Shown in pieces: positions 9,419 through 17,471 of a DNA stretch of 64,000 bases. Numbering within the stretch: the first letter of the stretch is position 1; every line of letters starts with the position of its first letter. Location: the NCBI GenBank assembly GCA_964506325.1, contig CAZDLO010000007.1, positions 10,467 to 74,466 of the forward strand, read 5' to 3'. The notes beneath the pieces were generated by a model. That model was not told the origin of the DNA, made no database searches, and saw only the letters and a list, made by a program, of their open reading frames with translations. The DNA comes from CAINVV01 sp964506325 (GTDB taxonomy: Bacteria; Bacteroidota; Bacteroidia; Bacteroidales; Prolixibacteraceae). The translations under genes were made by a program, and so were the position numbers.

Positions 9419-10420
9419 TTACCGGGATTTTTTCATTCCGAGTACCTGCTCCGCGAAATCATATGTTGCGTTGCGGACTTCCCCTACCGAACCTGATGTT
9501 AAGTCGCAGGCGATGACATGGCCCCCCGCGGTGGCAAAAGCTGCCTGGCGTTTACCTGCATCCGGAGTCCCCAGGTCTTTCATCATATTAAGTACAGCCT
9601 TGACCTCGACGGTCTGGTCCTGGTGCTGTTCGTCCTTGTAATAATACCCGGAAAAGACTGGGCATTTCACCTTTTCAAACGTTTGTTTATTCATTGTTAC
9701 ATCCAGTAGTTGCTGTAAATAAACAGTCCCTTCAGCCCGGTAACGGCAGTACCAGTATTTGCAAAACTCCCCCGCGGGATCGTCCTCAGTCACCCTGAAA
9801 TCACCTCCGAAATTTAACCTGGCTATCTGTAATCCCCAGGGGCCCGACAGTAATGCGGCTGTTTTCTCCTTGATCCGGATGTTCGGTGAATAGAGTATCA
9901 AACCATGCACCTTGTCCGGAAAATCAGCGGCCAGTTTCAATGCCAGGGTACATCCGGTAGAACAGCCCATGACAATTACTTTTTGTCCGAGGTTGATGGC
10001 AACAGCCAAAGCCTCTTTGGCCGATTCATACAAGCGGTCGGGCGTCATGTCGATGAGCGGATTCTCTGTCACCAATCCATGGGTGGCAAGCCTGGAAAAA
10101 AATGCATTGCATCCGAAATTGCGGGCAAACTCCTCATTAACAGGATACCCCTCTCTCCAGGTGGCAGAAAAACCATGCAGGTACAATAGCACAAACTCCG
10201 TTGATTGCCTGGTTGAATCGTTGGCCCACAGAATTTTAGCTTCGCATCCGGGCCTGATTGACATGCCTGGTTTATGCTCTATCTTCGTTACGTAATTTTC
10301 AACACTTCCCTCTATAAGGGGCATATTGCTGTCCAGAACAGGTTTTGGCATTTCGGGCCCTGCCAAATAAACTCCTATCAACACCAAAATGACTACAAGT
10401 ACAATTCTCAATTTTCTCAT
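9419..10420 (-). CDS. Membrane-anchored alpha/beta hydrolase
   Basis: Serine hydrolase of the alpha/beta fold, 333 residues. Residues 5-20 form a single N-terminal hydrophobic anchor or signal peptide (RIVLVVILVLIGVYLAG). The oxyanion-hole motif LYLHGF is at 79-84 and the nucleophile elbow GCSTG has S154. A late TAGGHVIACDL supplies a plausible catalytic histidine. It resembles esterase/lipase-like lysophospholipases of Bacteroidota. It lies 10 bp downstream of the receiver-PEP/pyruvate-binding gene on the same strand, so the two are probably co-transcribed. The substrate cannot be told from sequence. Confidence 0.85.
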   Translation of the reverse strand: MRKLRIVLVVILVLIGVYLAGPEMPKPVLDSNMPLIEGSVENYVTKIEHKPGMSIRPGCEAKILWANDSTRQSTEFVLLYLHGFSATWREGYPVNEEFARNFGCNAFFSRLATHGLVTENPLIDMTPDRLYESAKEALAVAINLGQKVIVMGCSTGCTLALKLAADFPDKVHGLILYSPNIRIKEKTAALLSGPWGLQIARLNFGGDFRVTEDDPAGEFCKYWYCRYRAEGTVYLQQLLDVTMNKQTFEKVKCPVFSGYYYKDEQHQDQTVEVKAVLNMMKDLGTPDAGKRQAAFATAGGHVIACDLTSGSVGEVRNATYDFAEQVLGMKKSR

Positions 10421-10430
10421 CGTGATTGAT

Positions 10431-13424
10431 TTATTCGTTATTCATTCTGACCAAGGCAGTCCGCTTCCTGCCATCCATAAGTACCTCCAGTGAATTTTCA
10501 AAACGGACCCACCTGACAAACTTCCCGACCCGGATTGTTTTCTGAAGTCCCAGCAATTTCATATTGACAAACTCATTTCCATCCACCAGTGGTACCGAAA
10601 AATATCCGACATTCATCGAAGTGACATTGTGGAAAAAATGTGAACCAAGGGAAGCATCCAGCGGAAAGTCGGGCAGGCCGATTTCGACTATCACCTTGGC
10701 ATTGTTGATATGGGCCCACCTCACGGGGATTCCGGTAAACTCGTCCCTGGTACCCCACCGTCCTGGTCCAATCAATACATACTTGCGATCCTCCTGGCAG
10801 AGCATTTTATTGAATTCCTGTATTTCTGCAGCAATCTCTTTGGTCTTTGTACGGTCAAACCTTTCGATGTCAACATAAACAACATCCTGTATTCCCTTGA
10901 TCCTACCATTTCCCATTCCCCTTTGTGACAGCAGTACCAGGTCGTGCAGATCAAGTTCATCCAGATCGATTTCCACATGATCCTCCCGCCGGATGAGGGG
11001 TTTCAGCTGAAGAAGGTAAAATGTAGGCCAGCCATTGTCTCCCTTGTTAAGATCTACGGAAAATTCCATTTCAATGGGAGAACCCATGGCCTGCTGGAAC
11101 AGCTTCATCATCACCAGCAAGGAATCTGCCAATGGGACCTGATTGTATTTCAATATATTGGCGAAATCAACAACGCGCGGCCCCCTGGTACCCGTTCCAG
11201 GTATAACGATCTCATTTTCAAGATCATAGGTAGATAGGCATTGTTCCGAAACGCCATCTTTTTCAGACTGAGAAACTGGGTACTTGCGAATTGCGGCCAG
11301 TTCACCCTCGTGATTCATATCAAACTCACTGTGGGTCAAATCGATAGCATAAAATTCTCTCTGGGTATCCCTTACCTGATCGGAGATGGCACCAATATTC
11401 AACGCCGGGAACCTTGGGCAGAACCTGTATGCCTTTTCCCCTCCTGAGACGGCCTGTCCAAGTCCGATGGCAGCAACAGCAAACCCATCTTCCGGCTGCA
11501 TATAGGAGTGTGGATAGTAGTTATAGGATTGTGCAATACCGCTGATATCGACATAAAATTTACCATTGTGTTCCCTGCCAACAACAGGCTGAATGATGAC
11601 TGCCATCTTTTCTTCTTCAATTTTGTAGTTGATGGCCTGGAAATAGGATCGGGCATCATTGCTGAAAACTGAAGCATAAATCAGTTTGATGGCATTTTGC
11701 AATTGTTCGAACCGTACTTCAATATCAGGATGATTATTGGGAATCAGGTAGGTGTCATACACCCCGGAGAAGGGCTGCAGCAGTGAATCCTCGAACAACC
11801 CGGAAGACCGGATAGCCAGGGGCTGACTTAGATGCTGCAGATACTGCATCAGTTTATCCTTGAGGGAGATACTCAGATTTCCTGCAAGAAAAGCATCTTT
11901 GATCTTTTCCTGTTCGGTTGAACGGTAGGCAAGGTCAAAAAGGTTGTTGGACTCCAGAAATTTGTCGAATTCTATGGCTCCTATGATCGAAGTTGCAGGC
12001 ATCCTTATATTGATACCGCTGAGAATAGCCTTCATATCTATGTTTTCAAGAAGGTTGCTCATAAAAGCAAGTCCCCTGCCCTTTCCTCCGAGGGAGCCAA
12101 GTCCCATGCGGACAATGTACCTGTTCCCTGTTATCAGGGTCGAATCAAAATTAATGATCCTTCCCCTGTTCTTCTTCTCCTTTACATCCGAGAACACATT
12201 CAGGCAGAAATCTCTCAGTTTTTCCGTATCCTCAAAATCTTCAGCCTTGTAGGGCTTAATCCGCTCCGCCATGTTGATTTCCCCTCTGGCCATCAGCCAG
12301 GTTGAGAATCCGTCACTCCGTGCATGGTAAAGAAGTGATTCCACCGGCACTTTTGAAACCAGCTCCTCAAACTCATGAAGATTTCTTGCACAGGCAATTT
12401 TATTGCCTTTTTTGTCCTTGAAAATAAAATCGCCAAACCCAAGCTTCGTGTTGATAAAATCATGAATGTCATGTGCAAGGGTGTCCGAATTCTTGGTAAT
12501 AAAGCCTGCGCCGATGGCTTCAGCTCTTTTGGCATTTTCAATATCGTGCGATTGCAGAAGGAGTGGAATCGAGTATTTGAGGCTTTTACGGGTGTATTTT
12601 AGCAGCTCAATTCCTGCATCCTCATCATTGACTCCTTCTTTGGAGAATTTTACGTCCGAAATAACACAGAGCAGGTAATGCTTGTAATCATTGATAATTT
12701 TTACTGCCTCCTCATAAGTACTGACCAGCAATACCTTAGGACGTGCCCTATATTTAAAAATCTTGTGCAGCTCGTCGGTGGAGTCGTCCGAGACAAGTGA
12801 CTGGGTTTGCGTCAGAACGCTGGAAAAGAGCAATGGCAGGTAACGGGAATAATACTTGATGGAGTCTTCAACAAGCAAGACAATCCTGACACCCCCTAAC
12901 ATGGTGTCTCTGTAAACATTGCGCTTGTCTTCGATGTATTTGATCATCGCCAGGAAGACATTGGAATTTCCATTCCATACGAATACGCGGTCTATTGCCT
13001 GTACCTGGGCTGCGGCCCGCTTAAAATGGCCCACATCACTGTTGTTATTGACCAGAATGAGGATAGGAATCCTGGGTTTGTTTTCATGTATCATTTCAGA
13101 TACCGTTATCGGCATCTCCTTGTCCACACCTGCCATGATAATGATCAGATCAAAATGCCTGAGGTTGAGGGTTGGCAAAACATCCTCCGGTGTATTTACA
13201 CTGGTGAAACGTGGTGCCGCATACAGGTTGAGCTGGAGGTACTCACCAAAAATCTTGTCCGAGAACTGACCTTCCCTTTCAATGGAATAAGAATCATACA
13301 GCGTGGCGAACAGCATTACCTCCTTTACCTTATTCGGCATTAATTCCTGGAATATATCCCGGTCTGTTTTCCTTCTCTTGTAAAGGTTTGAAATAGAAAT
13401 CTGATCCAGTTTTTCTTTTTCCAT
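10431..13424 (-). CDS. Response-regulator/PEP-pyruvate-binding (PPDK N-terminal) fusion protein
   Basis: Multi-domain cytoplasmic protein of 997 residues. Residues about 35-165 form a receiver-like module without an obvious acceptor. Residues about 178-325 form a second receiver with full signature: LLVEDS (E186, D187), phosphoacceptor D257 in VISDV, LLLQSHD, and K311 in GAGFITK. From about residue 425 to the end it matches the ATP-grasp PEP/pyruvate-binding domain of PEP synthase and PPDK (MGLGSLGGKGRGLAFM, LAIRSSGLFEDS, GVYDTYL). The swivelling phosphohistidine domain and the TIM barrel that complete PpsA or PPDK are absent, so it should not be called a PEP synthase. It shares an operon with the hydrolase 10 bp downstream. 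A phosphorylation-controlled nucleotidyl or phosphoryl transfer role is inference. Confidence 0.85.
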   Translation of the reverse strand: MEKEKLDQISISNLYKRRKTDRDIFQELMPNKVKEVMLFATLYDSYSIEREGQFSDKIFGEYLQLNLYAAPRFTSVNTPEDVLPTLNLRHFDLIIIMAGVDKEMPITVSEMIHENKPRIPILILVNNNSDVGHFKRAAAQVQAIDRVFVWNGNSNVFLAMIKYIEDKRNVYRDTMLGGVRIVLLVEDSIKYYSRYLPLLFSSVLTQTQSLVSDDSTDELHKIFKYRARPKVLLVSTYEEAVKIINDYKHYLLCVISDVKFSKEGVNDEDAGIELLKYTRKSLKYSIPLLLQSHDIENAKRAEAIGAGFITKNSDTLAHDIHDFINTKLGFGDFIFKDKKGNKIACARNLHEFEELVSKVPVESLLYHARSDGFSTWLMARGEINMAERIKPYKAEDFEDTEKLRDFCLNVFSDVKEKKNRGRIINFDSTLITGNRYIVRMGLGSLGGKGRGLAFMSNLLENIDMKAILSGINIRMPATSIIGAIEFDKFLESNNLFDLAYRSTEQEKIKDAFLAGNLSISLKDKLMQYLQHLSQPLAIRSSGLFEDSLLQPFSGVYDTYLIPNNHPDIEVRFEQLQNAIKLIYASVFSNDARSYFQAINYKIEEEKMAVIIQPVVGREHNGKFYVDISGIAQSYNYYPHSYMQPEDGFAVAAIGLGQAVSGGEKAYRFCPRFPALNIGAISDQVRDTQREFYAIDLTHSEFDMNHEGELAAIRKYPVSQSEKDGVSEQCLSTYDLENEIVIPGTGTRGPRVVDFANILKYNQVPLADSLLVMMKLFQQAMGSPIEMEFSVDLNKGDNGWPTFYLLQLKPLIRREDHVEIDLDELDLHDLVLLSQRGMGNGRIKGIQDVVYVDIERFDRTKTKEIAAEIQEFNKMLCQEDRKYVLIGPGRWGTRDEFTGIPVRWAHINNAKVIVEIGLPDFPLDASLGSHFFHNVTSMNVGYFSVPLVDGNEFVNMKLLGLQKTIRVGKFVRWVRFENSLEVLMDGRKRTALVRMNNE

Positions 13425-13630
13425 GGCACTTCAATTGGTCATGAAACAGTAAAAAAATCAATGATCCGGCAAAATGATTTGATTATTGACGTTAAGACTA
13501 TTCCATCTGGTTTAAATTGTTCCAACATTAAACAGAGGAAAGTTAACACTTTTATGGAAAACCGGAAAAGAGTGCAAAGGGGGAATTTTCAATTTAGGAG
13601 GATGCGGTATTGGCCTTGCCGGAAAAGCGG

Positions 13631-13669
13631 TAAAAACAACAGGCACTATATTTCCATAGTGCCTGTTGT
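13631..13669 (-). terminator. Rho-independent terminator of the dehydrogenase operon
   Basis: Perfect 14-bp inverted repeat (ACAACAGGCACTAT, arms 13636-13649 and 13656-13669) with a 6-base loop. Read on the minus strand it is followed directly by TTTTTA. It lies 31 bases past the stop codon of the last gene of the six-gene operon (13701). Confidence 0.9.
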
Positions 13670-13700
13670 CAGCATTGACCAATACCTGTTATGCGGATTC

Positions 13701-14969
13701 TTACACCGCTGTCTTCAGCAAAAACCGCTCAGCCTCTATATTCCAGAGACCATTGTATTTCTTGCAAAGCTTATCCAGTTCTGCAAACATCGGATCCGTT
13801 TTCCCCTTCTCCTCAAAATCAGAAATTGGCGTCAGTGGCATTTCAATGTGATTGTAAATCAGCTTCTTGCCTCCAGGAATCTCCGGCAGGTGGAGCGTAG
13901 CCTCTATCACGGCATTCAGTCCGCCGATGTGGGTGACCAGTCCGGCAGGATCTAGCCCTTCCGACATCAGCAGGATGGCTTCCTTCATATCATCTGTGTT
14001 GCCTCCGCTGGTTCCGACCAGGTGGGTGTAGGCATAATGGACATTGTAAAAATTAATTTTTGCGCTGAACGCCGGATTGGACGGTCCGGCAAAAAAATTG
14101 AGGCAACCGTCGAAAGCGAGCAACGCATCGGCCTGTTCGACCACCGGTGAAACGGGTGCAAATACAAAGACATCGTCATAACCTGTATCCCCGGATATGG
14201 ATTTCAGCTCACTTACAGGATCAGGATAACCTGCAGTATTGACATAGCGGAGATCAATACCCCGGGAAGATGCATATTCAACCGTATAAAGTGAGGCAGC
14301 CCTGTCGAGGCGTGACTGCTCGATGTCCGTTACGACAAGCAGTGACGGCTTCCTGTCTTTCCGGTTCAGCACGTAGTTGATTGCGGCAAGGCCCATCGGG
14401 CCAACCCCTGCGAGTATCGCCATTTTCCCGCCCTGCACTATCTCCATGTTATGGATGTAGGAACCGGGAGTGATGTGGTAATTGGCATGCATGGCACCGA
14501 TAACACAGGAAAGCGGTTCTGCCAGGGAGGCAGGGTAAAAACCGTCTCCCGAAAACGGCAGCAAGGCGCCCAGTTCCATCACCTCATTAGGGATGATGAC
14601 ATAGGTTGCGTCGCCACCGATATATTGATAGGAATAACCCGGTGCGCTCAACACTCCCACCGGACCATCTGCGTAATTCAAAGCAGGCTGGATCGAAAAT
14701 TTATCGCCGACGTTGAACTGGCTGTTCCATTTTGAACCAATCTCTATTAATTCTCCTGCAAATTCGTGGCCAATGATGACCGGATTTACGGCCACATCAT
14801 CCGGGATACGCTTGTGGTCCGTTCCCTGTGAGGCTGCCTTGTAGGACGACATGCACAAAGAGTCGCACACCACCCTTGCCAGGATCTCATTGTCTTTAAT
14901 GGCCGGAAGTTCAAACTCCTCGAGCCTGAGATCTTTCTTGCCGTATAACCGTACTGCCTTTGTTTTCAT
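13701..14969 (-). CDS. Zinc-binding medium-chain dehydrogenase, SorE (L-sorbose-1-phosphate reductase)-like
   Basis: NAD(P)-dependent polyol or sugar-phosphate dehydrogenase of the MDR superfamily, 422 residues. Zinc ligands are C39 (CDSLCMSS) and the GHE pair H68/E69, with SLAEPLSC further on. The nucleotide motif is GVGPMG in ILAGVGPMGLAAINY. The four-cysteine structural zinc lobe of classical alcohol dehydrogenases is missing, as in SorE-like enzymes. The frame extends to a TTG at 15020, but the ATG at 14969 begins the family-typical KTKAVRLYG. It is the last gene of the operon, 52 bp after the SDR gene and just before the terminator. Its substrate is unknown; a sugar or polyol phosphate is a guess from the family. 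Confidence 0.85.
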   Translation of the reverse strand: MKTKAVRLYGKKDLRLEEFELPAIKDNEILARVVCDSLCMSSYKAASQGTDHKRIPDDVAVNPVIIGHEFAGELIEIGSKWNSQFNVGDKFSIQPALNYADGPVGVLSAPGYSYQYIGGDATYVIIPNEVMELGALLPFSGDGFYPASLAEPLSCVIGAMHANYHITPGSYIHNMEIVQGGKMAILAGVGPMGLAAINYVLNRKDRKPSLLVVTDIEQSRLDRAASLYTVEYASSRGIDLRYVNTAGYPDPVSELKSISGDTGYDDVFVFAPVSPVVEQADALLAFDGCLNFFAGPSNPAFSAKINFYNVHYAYTHLVGTSGGNTDDMKEAILLMSEGLDPAGLVTHIGGLNAVIEATLHLPEIPGGKKLIYNHIEMPLTPISDFEEKGKTDPMFAELDKLCKKYNGLWNIEAERFLLKTAV

Positions 14970-15021
14970 AACCAATATATTTGAGTCCCCTGAAGCTGCA
15001 CGCCAGGGATTCCCATTCAAA

Positions 15022-16206
15022 TTAATTTAACATGTTTTGTCCCCCCGTCACAGGCACTGCCTGTCCGGTTTCATATTCCTGTTCGATGACGTACAATATT
15101 GCACGGAAAACGTCGATGACCCTGCAACCCCGGCCTGCAGGCACCTGTTTCTCGTAAAACGCCTTTACATCGTCGATCGTCTTGGCACCGGGGACTTTGC
15201 CTGCCCTTAAATACTGGATAAACAGTCCTTTATCCGGGTCACTCCAAAGCGGTCCTTCAAAGAAATTTCCCGGACAAACAGCATTTACCTTAATATTGAA
15301 CGGCATCAGTTCCATGGCAAAAGACTGGGTCAAACCTATGCCGCCAAATTTTCCGCCGGCATAGGCAAAATTCCTGTTACTTCCTTTCAACCCTGATTTG
15401 GAATTGATCTGAATTATATCTGTGAAATAATCAGTACGGTATTTAGACTGAATCTTCATAACAGCAGAGGCGTATTTGGTACAGAGAAAATATCCCTTGT
15501 AATTGACATCCGTCATAAAGGTGAAATTTTCGGGTGTCATTTCATCCAGCCCGCCTGCCCTCAAAACTCCCGCATTACTGACAATCAAGTCGAGGCCACC
15601 AAAATGCCTGGTAGTTTCAGTAATCATATTTTCAACAGATACAGCATCTGAAACATCCACTTTTACATAAAGTGCACGGTTGCCAAGACCTTCATCGTTC
15701 AACAAACGGTACATTTTTGTACCTTCCTCCTCGTTCCAGTCGGCGATAACCACATTGGCTCCTTCATGGAACAATTTCGCGGCAATTCCTGCACCGAATC
15801 CCATAGCTGCTCCTGTTACAATGGCAATCCTTCCGGCCAGCCTGCCTGTTGAAACAGAATAATCCTGTACCTGTTCACCCAGCATCGCACCCAGGCGTGC
15901 TGCATCCGGGGCCAGGGCAATTAATCCAATCCCTTTAAGCAACACGTAATCGGGGTAACCTGTTCTTTCATCCTTCCACATGGAAAGCTTGACTTCCAGA
16001 TCTGAAACAATTTCAGCCGGATCCATCGTCTCATCCATCACCAAAACAGTAGCATCACCGGCAATGAACGGAATCTCCCTCAACTCCCCTTCTGCCCTGA
16101 TCCGGGCAAAGAGTTCCCTGTCATCGAACCTCAAATTCAGTACATTTTTCCCGGAAGCCAGCATCCGCAAAGCCGGAAGTACCCTGTTTACTAAAGCGTC
16201 ATGCAT
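15022..16206 (-). CDS. Short-chain dehydrogenase with N-terminal class II aldolase-like remnant
   Basis: NAD(P)-dependent oxidoreductase, 394 residues. The SDR core runs from about 122 to the end: nucleotide motif TGAAMGFG (131-138), SNAG (210-213), catalytic serine region INSKSG, and YAGGK with Y282 and K286. Residues 1-120 are not SDR; they resemble the C-terminal half of the class II aldolase domain in bifunctional aldolase/SDR (RhaD-like, sorbitol-6-phosphate dehydrogenase-like) proteins, which are near 700 residues, so this looks like a shortened fusion. The start overlaps the PHP gene by 8 bp, indicating translational coupling. Predicted to oxidise a polyol or hydroxy-ketone phosphate with its operon partners; the substrate is not known. 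Confidence 0.8.
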   Translation of the reverse strand: MHDALVNRVLPALRMLASGKNVLNLRFDDRELFARIRAEGELREIPFIAGDATVLVMDETMDPAEIVSDLEVKLSMWKDERTGYPDYVLLKGIGLIALAPDAARLGAMLGEQVQDYSVSTGRLAGRIAIVTGAAMGFGAGIAAKLFHEGANVVIADWNEEEGTKMYRLLNDEGLGNRALYVKVDVSDAVSVENMITETTRHFGGLDLIVSNAGVLRAGGLDEMTPENFTFMTDVNYKGYFLCTKYASAVMKIQSKYRTDYFTDIIQINSKSGLKGSNRNFAYAGGKFGGIGLTQSFAMELMPFNIKVNAVCPGNFFEGPLWSDPDKGLFIQYLRAGKVPGAKTIDDVKAFYEKQVPAGRGCRVIDVFRAILYVIEQEYETGQAVPVTGGQNMLN

Positions 16207-17464
16207 GTATTTCCCTGTTTAAGTATTCTATCAAAGCCATTCCAATGGTAACAAAATCGTTCTGCTGATCCAGCCGTGGTTTTCCATCCTTATCAAGATA
16301 CCCCGTTCCTTCCTTGTCGCAGAGGTACTGATGGGCCGCCAGCAGGCAGGCACCCCGGTAGTTGGCCTGCCTGACAACCGGCGAAAGCTCTGTTCCCTTG
16401 CGGGCAAACAGTTCAACCGGTTCCATCGCTGGTGTATTGTGCTCGCTTCCCAGGGTAACAACAAATCCTTCGCCCTGGAAATACATAACGTAATCTTCCA
16501 GCACTGCCAGGCTGTTCCTGGTGGTGATAAACTCTACGGACCAGATATTGCGTTCCTTCAGTGTTTTTGCCGCCCTTTCCCTGGATTCCTCAAAATGTGT
16601 AAACTTTCCGTTTGCATCATCTGCCATGAACGGATAAGTGGGTATTCCCCCCTGGTTCAGTATCATTTTACAGACCATATCGGATTCAAGGAATGCTTCC
16701 GGGGGTTCGGGTATGAAGGCTGGACCGCCTGCCTTGAGCAAATTGCCACGTAGTTCATTCTCTACTGCCGCAGGGTTTCCCGGATCGGAGGCCAATGGTT
16801 TTCCTCCGAAAAGTTCCCGGTAGAAATTATTTTTTTCCTCTGCCGGCTTATAGTAACTGTCAACTTTCTCACGAAGGGCCCTTGCCAGGTGCCGCTCACG
16901 CACCATTCCCATGGTCATTGTTGTCTTAATCTCTTCAAAATTCAGTGAAAACTCAGCCTCCACCTGTTGAAGCAAATGATTCAGCTTATTGCACATCCCG
17001 GCAACATGGTTGTTGGATTCATCCCTGACCGAGGCCAATGCAGAGAGATAGGGTTCATCCATCCTGGAGGGGAAAGAGAGTCCCTTACCGCTGAGATAGG
17101 TCCGCCCCGGGTTTCCCGGATCGTTAACTTTCAGTCCTGCCAGTTGATCCGACCTATTCAGACTGATGTATTCAATGTTGAATAGCGGAAAAATCCCCCT
17201 GGACAAAGCTTCTGAAGCCCATTCACTGTAGCCGTCGGTTGTATAGAAATCATTGATTCCCATCACCCCGACATTCTCGGCAACAGCCATGTCCAATGCC
17301 TGGGGAATACCGCTGAAGGCGCTGAACGAATACGGTGAATGCAGGTGCGCATTCACCGACAATGTCTCACCCTTGCCATTTTTCCGGAACCATGCCAAAA
17401 GGGCATCCTTCGCCGGAAAATTTGCCCAGAATCCATTTTTTTCGATACTTCCTGTCATCATCAT
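16199..17464 (-). CDS. PHP-superfamily protein of unknown substrate
   Basis: 421 residues, probably a metal-dependent PHP-type hydrolase. Visible motif-like positions are H40 and H42 in VNAHLHSPYS (motif I), D72 in GINDFYTTDGY (motif II, where the usual histidine after TD is replaced by phenylalanine), E98 in FNIEYISL (motif III), and H342 in GSEHNTPAM near the C-terminus. The middle (about 150-290) is an unusual helical insertion. It lies 7 bp after fused E1 and overlaps the SDR by 8 bp, so it belongs to the same pathway. Known PHP proteins include histidinol phosphatase and polymerase subunits, but none has this operon context. No function is assigned. Confidence 0.65.
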   Translation of the reverse strand: MMMTGSIEKNGFWANFPAKDALLAWFRKNGKGETLSVNAHLHSPYSFSAFSGIPQALDMAVAENVGVMGINDFYTTDGYSEWASEALSRGIFPLFNIEYISLNRSDQLAGLKVNDPGNPGRTYLSGKGLSFPSRMDEPYLSALASVRDESNNHVAGMCNKLNHLLQQVEAEFSLNFEEIKTTMTMGMVRERHLARALREKVDSYYKPAEEKNNFYRELFGGKPLASDPGNPAAVENELRGNLLKAGGPAFIPEPPEAFLESDMVCKMILNQGGIPTYPFMADDANGKFTHFEESRERAAKTLKERNIWSVEFITTRNSLAVLEDYVMYFQGEGFVVTLGSEHNTPAMEPVELFARKGTELSPVVRQANYRGACLLAAHQYLCDKEGTGYLDKDGKPRLDQQNDFVTIGMALIEYLNREIHA

Positions 17465-17471
17465 TCAATTT

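Noticed and set aside
10431..13424. Phosphoenolpyruvate synthase (ppsA)
   Set aside because: The phosphohistidine swivel and TIM barrel domains are absent, so the full reaction cannot be assigned.
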